Below are positions 34,419 to 44,220 of a DNA stretch of 64,000 bases, piece by piece; positions within the stretch are counted from its first letter, which is position 1; every line of letters starts with the position of its first letter. The DNA is from Cellvibrionaceae bacterium (GTDB lineage Bacteria; Pseudomonadota; Gammaproteobacteria; Pseudomonadales; Cellvibrionaceae), in the NCBI GenBank assembly GCA_024707385.1, contig JANPZW010000013.1, positions 310,001-374,000 on the forward strand. The letters are read 5' to 3'. A program made the position numbers and the translations under genes. The notes beneath the pieces are model-generated. The model had not been told where the DNA came from, did no database searches, and was given only the letters and a program-made list of their open reading frames with translations.

Positions 34419-34650
34419 GGCGGGTCCTCGATTGGGAGGCGCAGTATTCAGAAATCGGCGGCCCGCATCAAGCCGCAGCCCGCATCTGACCACAGCGCAA
34501 CGTGAACTAAGCCAAGGGGAACGGTGTCGCAGAACGCTCCGGGATGGCTTCGCAAAAACCGTCCTTTTCCGCACATTCGGGAACAGTTGATTGAAAAGGC
34601 ATCAGCTTCTGAGATAATGGCCCCGGCCCAAAATGAGATAACAACCCGCC

Positions 34651-35724
34651 ATGAGATCGCATTTTTTCCTGCTCCGCGCCTTTTTCGTGCTGCTTTGTGC
34701 AGGCGTTCTATCCGCTCCCGCCACCGCGTCAACCGAGGCGGTGACCCGCCTCGAAAGCCGTTTGCAGAACCACACTAAAGACCTGCAGAAACTGGAGCAG
34801 GAAGTGGAATTCGCGCAGTACAAACGCCGTTCCGCAGAGGAGAAACTCGACGAGATGCGGACCGAACTCAAGGAGCGGGAGGTTCAGCTGGTGCGCCTGC
34901 GCGCCGAGATGGGCGAGGCGCCCACCGCCGCTCAACAGGAGGCTCTGGACAACGAGGCGCGCCGCATTGCCCTCGCCGAGTTGAGCATCAAATCCCGCAC
35001 GGCGGCGATCACCCGTTTGGAGCGCAAAGAGCAGGAATTGCAAACCGCGCTAAACAACATCCGCTCTGGCATCGCCGGTACCGAGAAGGAAATTGCCAAT
35101 ATCAAAGCGCGCGAGCAGGCCGAAACACAGGCGCGCAACCGCGCCATGCAGCAGCAACTCGATGCGCTGAAGCAGGAGAACGAACAACTGCGCGTGGCCA
35201 TGGAGGAAGAAGCCAGACGCGCTGAGGAAGTCGCGCGCCAGGCGGAGCTGGCCCAGCAGATCTCTATACGGCGGGCGGAAGAACAGGCCGCCATAGTGGC
35301 GGCGCAGATTGCCGCAGAGGAGCAGACCCGCGCAGCGGAAGAACAAGCGGCCAAAGAGGCAGCTCAGGTGCAAGCTCCCAAAGTGGAGGACAACACCGAT
35401 CTGAGCCAGGTTGTACTGGAGGGCGAACCGCCAATTTTCCAGGATGATGACACCATCAAAGTCACCATTCGCAGCCGCTCAATCGACACGCCTGTCACCA
35501 TGACACCCGTGGGCCCCAATCTCTATCGCGCCGAAGTGAGCGTCGAGCCCGGCCGGGCGTTTTTTGACGTGCGCAAGCGCCGCTACCGCGGCACTTTCCC
35601 GGAGCAGACCGGCACCGAACCTTACGTGTTCTATTACGATCTCACTGGCGAGCGCCCGACCATGTACGTGCGCACCAAAGTCAACGACGACCAGATGATC
35701 AGCACCGCCAAAGATCCCTTCTGA
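34651..35724 (+). CDS. Periplasmic coiled-coil protein, unknown
   Basis: A 357-residue exported protein (signal peptide ending ATASTEA). Residues about 30-245 are one long coiled coil rich in Glu, Arg, Ala and Gln, e.g. VTRLESRLQNHTKDLQKLEQ and EEARRAEEVARQAELAQQ. A beta domain of about 110 residues follows (VLEGEPPIFQDDDTIKVTIRS...VGPNLYRAEVSVEPGRAFFDVRKRRYRG). Architecture suggests an envelope scaffold; no family was recognised. The gene stands alone between divergent rlmJ and the convergent hybrid sensor. Confidence 0.72.
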   Translation: MRSHFFLLRAFFVLLCAGVLSAPATASTEAVTRLESRLQNHTKDLQKLEQEVEFAQYKRRSAEEKLDEMRTELKEREVQLVRLRAEMGEAPTAAQQEALDNEARRIALAELSIKSRTAAITRLERKEQELQTALNNIRSGIAGTEKEIANIKAREQAETQARNRAMQQQLDALKQENEQLRVAMEEEARRAEEVARQAELAQQISIRRAEEQAAIVAAQIAAEEQTRAAEEQAAKEAAQVQAPKVEDNTDLSQVVLEGEPPIFQDDDTIKVTIRSRSIDTPVTMTPVGPNLYRAEVSVEPGRAFFDVRKRRYRGTFPEQTGTEPYVFYYDLTGERPTMYVRTKVNDDQMISTAKDPF

Positions 35725-35738
35725 CAACCGCGCCCTGG

Positions 35739-38700
35739 TCAATCCGGCCAGGGCAGATCGTGCACTTCTTTTGAGCTGACGCAGACCCAGCTGCCCTGGC
35801 GAACCAGATCTTTCACCGTCAAACCTCTTTCATCCGCCGGATTGCCAGCCGGTGCACCGCGCACGCCGACCCAGGTATTGCGGCCGGCGCGCTTGGCGAC
35901 ATATAAGGCCTGATCCGCGCGGTCGACCACCTGTTCCCAATTGAGCGCTCCCGGGTGCAGGGGATAGAACGGGAAGGCGGCAAAGCCGAAGGAACAGGTC
36001 TTCTGCAGCACCAGATCCGGCCCCAGCTGGAACGGATGGCGCGCTACCGCCACCCTCACCCGCTCCACCAGTTCCGCAGCCTCGCGCCAGCCGGTGGCGC
36101 GCGCGACTATGAGGAATTCCTCCCCGCCCCAGCGCACAAGATAATCCGACTCGCGCAGCGCCTTCTGCAGCAGCACCGCGAGCTGTTCGAGAAAACGGTC
36201 GCCCGTAGCGTGGCCGTAATCGTCGTTGATCGCCTTGAAATGATCGACATCCACCAGGATGAACACCAGATCGTGATTCTGTGGCCGGCTGTGGGGCTGG
36301 CGCAGCCACAGGTTGTACTGCTCGGTGACAAACTCAACATCGCGCGGGATGTTCTGGGCGAGGAAGCGGCGGTTTTTCAGACCGGTCAGCGGATCGGTGA
36401 CGCTGTACTCCTCCAGCCGACGATAGGCCTGTTGCAGATGCTCTTGGGTTTCCTGCAGACGTTTGGTTTCGGCGTGGAGTTCATAGGTGCGCTCGGCCAC
36501 TTTCTTGTCCAGCAGGCGATGCGTCTCCAGATGCCGCAGATGCGCGGCGACACGCGCCAGCAATTCGTCTTTGTCTACCGGTTTGGTGAGGTAGTCATTG
36601 GCGCCGGCGGCGAAACCGGCGAGCAGGTCCTGGGCGCGTGTGCGCGCGGTGAGCAGGATGATCGGCAGCTCCTGAGAGGTGTACTTCTGGCGGATCTGGC
36701 GGCAGGTGTCGCCCCCGGAAAGACGCGGCATCATCATGTCCAGAATCACCAGATCTACGTCGCCTTTCTCGACCTCCGTCAGGGCCTGCACGCCCTGGCT
36801 GGCGCGGGTGACGCGGAAACCTTGCAGAGTGAGAGTGTTGTCCAGCACCTGCAGGTTCACCGGCTCGTCGTCCACGATCAGGATATGCGCCCCTCTGCCG
36901 AGAATCGCTGCGGGCACCGCAGGGTCGAGCGCAGCCACTGGCGGCACGTCCAGGACAGGTACGTGAGCCAGCTCTTCCGGTGTGGCACGCGGCAGGGTGA
37001 AGGTGAAAATCGAGCCCTGCCCCGGTTCGGATGCGACGCTGATGGCACCGCCGTGCAACTCCACCAGCTGGCGGGTAATCAACAACCCCAACCCGCTGCC
37101 GCCGTTTGTGTTTGCGCTGTCTACCGGCAGATGCCCCTGCCGAAAGGACGCAAAAATAATCCCCTGACGCTCTGCTTCTATGCCGATGCCGGTATCGCTC
37201 ACCGCCACTTCCAACAGTTCTCCGCGCCAATGCGCCGTAACGGTGATGTCGCCACTGGCGGTGAACTTGGCGGCATTGCCGAGCAAGTTGAAGAGAATCT
37301 GCTGCAGGCGGTCTTCGTCGGCCCAAATCAATATCTGCTCCGGCACTGCGTTGTGGAGCCGGACCGGCTTGCCCGCCAGAAGCGGGCGAATGAGGCTCAC
37401 CACCACCTCCGCCAATGCCCGCAGGTCCACTTCGCGCCGGCGCAGTTGCACCTTCTGGTTCTTGCGCTTGGCGACGTCGAGAATGTCATCTACCAGGGTG
37501 GCGAGACGCCGGCCGCTGGCGACGATCAGCCCGAGATTGCGGCGCGCCGCTTCGTTCAGGGGGCCGCCGATTCCGTCCAGCAGCGTCTGGGTGAGGCCTA
37601 TGATGCCGTTCAGCGGCATACGCAATTCATGGGAAGTGTTGGCGAGGACCTCATCCTTGAGCCGGTCGAGGTCCTGCAGCTTCTGCACTTTGGCGCGCTC
37701 CTGCTCGAACTTGAGCCGCTCGCGGATCACCTTCATTTTCTGGCTGTAGATGAACCCGGCGATCAACAGAGCCAAAGCGGCGCAGTACAAGGAGTAGGCC
37801 CACCAGGTACCCCACAGCGGCGGCAGCACCGTGACCCTCAGCCGCTGTCCCTGGTCGTTCCATACTCCGTCATTGTTGGAGCCCCACACCTCAAACACGT
37901 ATTCCCCCGGATCCAGATTGGTGTAGCTCGCCAGCCGGCGGGTGCCCACTTGGTTCCAGTTGCGCTCGAAACCGAGCAGGCGGTAGGCGTATTGATTGTC
38001 TTCACTGGAGCGGTAATTGAGGGCCGCGTAAGTGAACGAAAACGCGTTCTGGGTGTGGGACAGAATCAAATGCTGGCTGGTGACGATACTGCTGCGCAGG
38101 GGCGAATCGGGCTGACCCACTGCCACCGGGCGATTGAAGAGTTGAAAGCCCGTCACCACCACCGGCGGCACATAGTCGTTGCCCACCAAGAGAGCCGGAT
38201 TGAACAGAGCAAACCCTTTGCTGTTGCCGAACAACAGCTCGCCCCGGCGGGTCAGCAACGGCGTGTTGTGATTGAACAGATTGCCGGAGAGGCCGTGGCG
38301 ACGATCAAAGTTGCGGAAGGTCTGGCTCTGCGGATCAAACCGCGACAGCCCTTTGTGGGTGCTGAGCCAGATAAAGCCGTCGCGATCGCCCTGAATCCCA
38401 CTGACAGTATCGTCCGGCAAGCCATCGGCGACGGTATAGGCGCGGAAGGTGCCGGTTTCATAGTCCATGACGCTGGCCCCGCCGCCAGCCGTGCCCACCC
38501 ACAAGCGCCCGTAGCGGTCCTCATAGATGGAGGTGACAAAGTCCGCTCCCAGACCCTGACCCCTGGCGTAATGGGTGCTAAAGCGACCTGTGTCCCTATC
38601 CAGTAGAAACAGGCCGCGCTCCGTACCCCACCAGAGGTTTTCGTGGCTGTCCTCGTACACCACGCGGGAATACAGGGTGGTTTCCCGCCCCATGATCTCC

Positions 38701-40246
38701 GGTCCGGGCAGATAGTGGGTGAAGTCATCGGTGGCGCGGTTGTAGCGGTTGAGCCCCTTTTCCGTCGCAATCCACAGATCGCGCCGGCTGTCCTCATAGA
38801 TATCCCAAGGCTCGCGCCCCAGGAGACTGCGAGGGTTTTGCGGGTCCGGCGTGTAATAGGTGTAACGGCCGGTGACTGGATCCCGCCGATTGAGACCGCT
38901 GGACCAGATCCCCAGCCAGAGGGTCCCTTCGTAGTCTTCAATCACTGACAGCACTGTGCTGCCGCTCGGGGTAGCAGTGTCGCCACGCCGGTGGCTGGTG
39001 CGGATGAAACGGTCGCGCTGGCGATCAAAATAGGTCAGCCCCAGGCCAGTACCGATCCAGAGATTGCCGCGCTGGTCTTCAAACGATGCGATCACACCGC
39101 CATCGGTGATGGTGGCGGCGTTATGCGGATCGTGATGATAGTTGCGGAACACCGACGAGCGCGTGTCCACCATATCCACGCCAGAGGGGAAATAACCCAC
39201 CCAGATATCGCCGGCGCGATCTTCGAAGAGACTCATCGCCATATGATTGCCCGGGGTCTCCGGCCGGCCTTCTTCGTAGCGATAGCTGGTGAAACGACCG
39301 CTGGTTTCGTGCAGAAGACTGACGGACTGGCCGTCGCCAACCCAGATCCGCCCCGCCTTGTCTTCCAGCAGATCCCAGATATTCCCGGCTTTTTCCCCGC
39401 TGTCGTAGGCGTAGCGAATGAAACGGTCGCGATCCGCGTCATAGCGGTTCAAGCCGCCCCCGCGGGTGCCGACCCAGAGGCGGTTGCGGCTGTCGATACG
39501 CAGGGCGCGCACGTCGTCCGCGCTCAGGGAGTGCGGATCGCCGGCGCGGTGGCGGTAACAGGTGAGGCTGTCTTTGTCCGGGTGGAACCGGCATAAACCT
39601 CCGGTCTGCTGGCCCACCCAGAGGTGGCCGGTCGCATCCTCGACGATGCTCCAGACGGTAGTCTTGCCGCTGCCAGCGGGATAAACCTCCAGCGGAATCC
39701 GGCGAAACTGGGAGGATTGCGGCAAAAATTCCAGCAGCCCGCCGCGGGTGGCCAGCCAGAGGCGCTCCTGCCGGTCCTGCCAGAGGAAATTCACGTCACT
39801 GAGGGCCTCGCGTTCGGCGGCGTCACCGGGATGGGCGAAGGAGATGAAATGATCGCGCCCGGCATCGTACCTGTGCAGCCCGCGCGCGACCCTATCCACA
39901 AGTCGCCATTGGCGGCCACCAGCAGATCATTGACGGTATTGTTCGGCAGGGAGTCGGCAGCGAGCGGATCGTGGCGATAAATCCGCAGTTCGTAACCGTC
40001 GTAACGGGCCAGGCCGTTGGAACCGGCGAACCACATAAAGCCCAGGGCGTCCTGCGCTATGTCATTCACCTGACCTATGGATTCCATCTCGTCGACCAGG
40101 ATGTGGCGGAAGATCCGCTGGCCGGCATCCTCTGCGTAGGCCCCATCGGCTAGCCAGACCAGTGCCAGCACGCACACCAACAGAATCCGCTGGCGCGCGC
40201 CGGCGGTGAATGAAACGGTAGTAAGAATCCCCTTAATGCGTATCAC
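35739..40246 (-). CDS. Giant hybrid sensor: beta-propeller, Y_Y_Y, HisKA, HATPase, REC and GGDEF, frameshifted
   Basis: About 1,500 residues after repair. A signal peptide (ALVWLADGAYAED) is followed by some twelve two-component-propeller repeats with motifs such as NLWIGT, RLWVGT and DLWIATEKGLNRY. A Y_Y_Y domain (YRLLGFERNWNQVG) and one membrane helix follow, then HisKA (NTSHELRMPLNGI, near 37630), HATPase (NLLGNAAKFT), REC (LVILDMMMPRLSGG, near 36735) and a GGDEF domain with intact GGEEF near 36125. The frame breaks at CCC 39890-39892; one base restores IGVARGLHRYD. It would sense a periplasmic ligand, perhaps an oligosaccharide as in Bacteroides relatives, and make c-di-GMP. The REC-GGDEF ending instead of an AraC ending is notable. 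Confidence 0.88.
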
Positions 40247-40590
40247 CAATTTCCTGGCCCTTGGAGCTGACGGACGAACTGTCCTCTAACGCTAGACTTT
40301 GTTTTCTTAAGTCTAGATTCAATTCACCCATCCGCTTCGGCCTGAAACGCAACACCTCCGCCGAATTATGAGAACTGCTTCCTCCCATTGTGAGACGCAT
40401 ACGTCAAGTCCACATTTGCGGAGTCTGCACGGAATCTGGCCAGGCCCCTGTGGCACTATGCTGAGTGGAATAAAAAACAAACAACCTAGGCGGCCAAGGC
40501 CAGCCGGGGAGGAAAACAGCCGGGAAACACCGGATCAAATCGGGCACATTCGGATTCAGCGCACACGATCCGAAATACGAGGTACGCATT
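40247..40590. other. Divergent intergenic region with inverted repeat
   Basis: About 340 bases between the divergent sensor and cytochrome b561 genes. An inverted repeat CTAGACTT/AAGTCTAG (40292-40316, nine-base loop) lies just before the sensor start and could be an operator or a leader hairpin. No coding frame here has support. Confidence 0.45.
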
Positions 40591-41283
40591 ATGAAAGAAA
40601 AACAAGGCTTTCACTTCGGACGGATCTCCATCATCAACCACTGGACCATGGCAATACTCTTCATCAGCGTTCTGTCGCTGGGATTCATTCTGGATTTTCT
40701 CGGCTCCGGCCGCGCCATACGCGGCCCCTGGATGGAGGCGCACAAGGCGGGCGGGGTTATCCTGCTGCTGTTCGGCCTCTGGCGGGTGGGCTGGCGTCTG
40801 CGCCAGGGCTTTCCCAAGGACATAGCCCATATGCCGGCCTGGCAGCACCTGGCCGCCAAGCTGGTGCACTGGCTGCTGCTCTTCGCCATCATCACCATGC
40901 CGCTCTCCGGCCTGCTCATGAGCCTTTACAGCGAGCGGGCGATCAACGTCTTCGGCCTTTTTGTCATCCCGGCGCAGGTGGAAAATGAGACCATCAGCCG
41001 GGTTGGCTCGGCGGTGCATGAAATTCTCGCTTACATAGTCGCGGGCGGCATCCTGATGCATGTGGGCGCGGTTTTTAAACATCATCTAATCGACCGGGAC
41101 GGCACCCTCAAACGCATGTTGCGCGTCAGGAAAGAAGAGCCACAGCCGGTCCTCAACCACCGCGCGGCGGCCGCCCGTCTGGCCAAATACGCGAAGATCA
41201 CCAAAAGCGCCGCTTACGCCGCGCGCAAAATGCCGCCGGGCCAGCGGGTACGCCCCTCCGGCGCCTACAGCCGGGGCCGCTGA
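40591..41283 (+). CDS. Cytochrome b561-type membrane protein
   Basis: A 230-residue inner-membrane diheme cytochrome b. Four helices carry the expected histidines: INHWTM (His17), EAHKAGG (about 51), KLVHWLLLF (about 93), and VGSAVHEILAY with MHVGAVFKHH in the last helix pair. The family shuttles electrons from quinol, and some members dismutate superoxide. The C-terminal 60 residues form an unusual basic cytoplasmic tail (VRKEEPQPVLNHRAAAARLAKYAKITKSA...) absent from E. coli CybB. It is divergent from the giant hybrid sensor. Confidence 0.85.
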   Translation: MKEKQGFHFGRISIINHWTMAILFISVLSLGFILDFLGSGRAIRGPWMEAHKAGGVILLLFGLWRVGWRLRQGFPKDIAHMPAWQHLAAKLVHWLLLFAIITMPLSGLLMSLYSERAINVFGLFVIPAQVENETISRVGSAVHEILAYIVAGGILMHVGAVFKHHLIDRDGTLKRMLRVRKEEPQPVLNHRAAAARLAKYAKITKSAAYAARKMPPGQRVRPSGAYSRGR

Positions 41284-41495
41284 GTGATTGGCCAGGGATG
41301 GCTTTGATTGCCACACATTTCTCGCAACTGCTCTCCCAACCGCATTCCTCGTTGCCGGTTTTCCCCCTCTCGCCTGAAATCGAACAAAACTATGGCGCCC
41401 AAAGGCGAACCCCATAGCCTTTGCTAGACTTCGGAGTACTGACCTCGTCCCGCAGGCGCACCGCCTGAAGAACAGCGAATGGAGTTTAAGAATCT

Positions 41496-42764
41496 GTGAA
41501 AACCTCCACTTTCTTTTTAGTGCTGGCATTGATCGCCTGGCTGGGCGCAACGGCGGTGGCCGCTTTGTCGGAACGGACTTACGGTTTAATGGACGACATC
41601 GGCATGAGGTCCCTGTACAGCGATAGAGGGCCCGCCACAGCGCTCAACTGGACCGATAAAACCCGCCGCGGCTTCAGCTGCATGCTGCTGCAGTCGAGCG
41701 GCATCCGGTATTGCGGCATGAATGTGCAACTGGGTGACGGCGTCCGCCAGGGCATTGATTTCGCCGATTACTCCAAACTCCGCCTTGAGGTGGAGTACAA
41801 AGGCCCGGCGGAAAAATTCCGCGTCTACGTGCGCAATGGCATTCCCGATATCAACTTCGCCGACAGTAAATACCAACAGGTCGATGTGCCGGTCCGGCGA
41901 GGTGCTTATATCTACGAAATTCCCTTCGACACATTCGAAGTTGCCGACTGGTGGATCGAGAGCGCACAAGTACAAAACATTCCGGAATTTCGCATCCCCA
42001 GCCGGGATAATCTCGTCCATATAGGCTTTGATGTGTCGACGCCCATTGCCGTGGGCCAGCATTATTTCAATATCACGGAATTTTCCGTCGTCGCGCCCTG
42101 GCTCGGTAAAACAAACAGAATCTGGTGGGCCATCGGCTCACTGTTGTATTTCATTGTGACCGGGCTGCTCTACAATTTTTTCCGCCTGCGTATACAACTC
42201 AAAGAACACCACGACGAAATGTTCGGGCTGCTCAAAAAACTGCAGGAGGCCGGCACCGAATCAGCACATTTCAAACGCCTGTCGATGTACGACCCCCTCA
42301 CTGGTCTGCTCAACCGCCGCGCGGCGCTCGACTTGGTGGACCAATTCGCCCAGCACAACTCCCTGACCGGCACCGCGCTGGTGGTGATGGATATCGACCA
42401 TTTCAAACAGGTTAACGATAGCCACGGCCACGAGATCGGCGATGAAGTCCTCAAACGAGTGAGTGCAGTGGTGCAGCACGCGGTGAGGGAAGGTGACGCG
42501 GCAGTGCGCTGGGGCGGCGAGGAAATTGTTGTGATCTGTCCCAAAACCAATGCGGACGGTGCCGTCCGCGTGGCCGAAAAATTGCGCGCCGAAATCAAAC
42601 ATCTGGCATTCAGCGTTCCAGGTTTGACGATTACGGCGAGTTTCGGCGTCGCCAATATTCGCCACGGCGAAAGTTTCAGCCAAGCGCTTGGGCGCGCCGA
42701 CGAAGCGCTTTACGAGGCGAAGAAAAACGGCCGCGATCAGGTGCGTGGGCATAAAACGACTTGA
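41496..42764 (+). CDS. Membrane diguanylate cyclase with periplasmic beta-sandwich-like sensor
   Basis: A 422-residue protein: an N-terminal signal-anchor (FFLVLALIAWLGATAVAAL), then a periplasmic domain of about 190 residues (YSKLRLEVEYKGPAEKFRVY...VADWWIESAQVQ), a second helix (IWWAIGSLLYFIVTGLLY) and a short coiled coil. A GGDEF domain follows with YDPLTGLLNRRA, DIDHFKQVNDSHGHEIGDE and the active site RWGGEE (GGEEI). The periplasmic part resembles a carbohydrate-binding-like jelly roll. The same architecture and matching positions (GVDLSDFDGF/GIDFADYSKL, VAEWWI/VADWWI) occur in the gene at 60482, so the two are paralogues. It should synthesise c-di-GMP. Confidence 0.88.
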   Translation: MKTSTFFLVLALIAWLGATAVAALSERTYGLMDDIGMRSLYSDRGPATALNWTDKTRRGFSCMLLQSSGIRYCGMNVQLGDGVRQGIDFADYSKLRLEVEYKGPAEKFRVYVRNGIPDINFADSKYQQVDVPVRRGAYIYEIPFDTFEVADWWIESAQVQNIPEFRIPSRDNLVHIGFDVSTPIAVGQHYFNITEFSVVAPWLGKTNRIWWAIGSLLYFIVTGLLYNFFRLRIQLKEHHDEMFGLLKKLQEAGTESAHFKRLSMYDPLTGLLNRRAALDLVDQFAQHNSLTGTALVVMDIDHFKQVNDSHGHEIGDEVLKRVSAVVQHAVREGDAAVRWGGEEIVVICPKTNADGAVRVAEKLRAEIKHLAFSVPGLTITASFGVANIRHGESFSQALGRADEALYEAKKNGRDQVRGHKTT

Positions 42765-42789
42765 GGAACGCGCTAGTGCTGCGAGAAAA

Positions 42790-42813
42790 CCGGCACCTTA
42801 GTTGGTGCCTTTT
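42790..42813 (+). terminator. Rho-independent terminator after the diguanylate cyclase gene
   Basis: Stem GGCACC/GGTGCC (42792-42809) followed by TTTT, 26 bases after the stop codon. Confidence 0.78.
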
Positions 42814-42835
42814 CCGCAAGAGTCAAAAACCAAAA

Positions 42836-42880
42836 AATTTAAAGGCCTGAAGAATTTAAAGGCCTGAAGAAATCAAAAGA
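42836..42880. repeat. Short tandem repeat (AATTTAAAGGCCTGAAG)
   Basis: Two adjacent copies of a 17-base unit and a partial third lie between the convergent cyclase and lipoprotein genes. No coding role is seen. Confidence 0.75.
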
Positions 42881-42939
42881 CGAGAATTCAATAAAACTCG
42901 GGAACAGATCGGCTCTGTTGCAAAAATCCAAACCTGCTC

Positions 42940-44094
42940 TTAACCATCCGTAAGCTCTTCCACCGTCATGCTATCGACAAAATAACTGGCGGTAGGATGT
43001 TCCGCTTCGAGATAAACCGAAACCTGCTCAGAATCGCTGATATTGCCGGACGTAAATGTGCCGGTGATTTCCGCCCAGCCACTACTTGAGGCAACACCCC
43101 ACCCCAGAGGAATAAATGTCGTCTGACCCGCCGTGGTCCTCTTCATCGTCAGCCTTACATTCACCGGTGGCTCGCCGTTGTTCATACGGGCAAACAGCCT
43201 GAAGCGATACAACTTGTTATTTTCCAGTCCTTTCACCGGCATAACTGGCGCGTTCCACTCCTGGGTGCGCCCCGCGATCAATAAACTGTAACTGCCACTG
43301 TGTGCAAACACGGAACTGCGGCTGATCACGCCACCCTGATGCGTCCAGGGGTCAAGCCCCTGCTCGACACCACCGTTGACAATCTGATCCGCCACTCGGG
43401 TTTTTGCCGCCGCTGCCGCTGCCTCGAGCTCCGCCGACAATTCCGCATAAGCCACCATAAAATCGTCGACAAGGTATTTCACCTCGACTTTTTCAATATC
43501 GAGACTCAGCGTGTTGATCACGCTATGCGGTTGCGCATTGCCGATGAATTCGCCTTCCAATTTTACCCACACCCGCGGATCCGCCTTCAATTCCGCGAGC
43601 ACAAGATTGGTAACGGTGCCATCAGCCACCTGCGTCCACGTCAATTTCACCGCCGCGGGCTCGTCCGTCTCAATCAGCTTAATCCAGACCGATGCCGCGT
43701 AAGCCCTGCCCTTTTCCAGAGTCGGCAAAATAACCAGCGGGCCGTGCCATGAAGCGGTGCGGTTAGAAACCAGAATGCTGCCCGGTTTTAAATGGCCCTG
43801 CTCGCGCACGTAGCTCAGATGGTCACCACGGAACAAAAGGCTGCTCGTGGGGGTGACGAAAAAAGAGCTGTCATCAAAATTAAGCAGGATGGTTTGCGGG
43901 GTTGAGCCGGGCTTTCTATCGCCACTAGAGAGAGGTGCGAACGGCTGGGACGTACCCATGGGCACCGCTTCGATAAATATTTCCTTGCCAGCCGCTGATT
44001 GATCATCGCAGCCAGCCAGCGCCAGCGGCGCGACCGCCAGCAAACACCGGCGGATGTATAAAGCCAATTGAGAAATACGCATCGATTTGATCAT
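42940..44094 (-). CDS. Lipoprotein with two carbohydrate-binding-like modules
   Basis: A 384-residue lipoprotein (lipobox LAGC near residue 28). It has two beta-sandwich domains of about 150 residues each. The second has NGGVEQGLDPWTHQGGVISR, SSVFAHSGSYSLLIAGR and VKGLENNKLYRFRLFARMNN, the pattern of CBM4/9/22-like modules. The first has TASWHGPLVILPTLEKGRAYAASVWIKL and is related. An Ala-rich helix (ELSAELEAAAAAAKTR) links them. No catalytic domain is present. It may tether glycan at the surface or present it to a sensor. It is bracketed by c-di-GMP genes, but a separate promoter is likely. Confidence 0.78.
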   Translation of the reverse strand: MIKSMRISQLALYIRRCLLAVAPLALAGCDDQSAAGKEIFIEAVPMGTSQPFAPLSSGDRKPGSTPQTILLNFDDSSFFVTPTSSLLFRGDHLSYVREQGHLKPGSILVSNRTASWHGPLVILPTLEKGRAYAASVWIKLIETDEPAAVKLTWTQVADGTVTNLVLAELKADPRVWVKLEGEFIGNAQPHSVINTLSLDIEKVEVKYLVDDFMVAYAELSAELEAAAAAAKTRVADQIVNGGVEQGLDPWTHQGGVISRSSVFAHSGSYSLLIAGRTQEWNAPVMPVKGLENNKLYRFRLFARMNNGEPPVNVRLTMKRTTAGQTTFIPLGWGVASSSGWAEITGTFTSGNISDSEQVSVYLEAEHPTASYFVDSMTVEELTDG

Positions 44095-44220
44095 GGGAGC
44101 ATCATCCGGATCTGATGGCGAGGTAAAGAGCCGTCCGTAAATTACCGTGCCGAAAACAGGGTCGTGCCTAAAGTTTAGTTGAGGAATTCCGAAGGTGGAA
44201 AAATGCCCGCGCTAATCGCG

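Noticed and set aside
35955..38606. 883-codon open frame on the plus strand
   Set aside because: It is wholly antisense to the hybrid sensor, whose domains are unmistakable. Its translation shows no domain, and such frames arise from codon bias in GC-rich genes.
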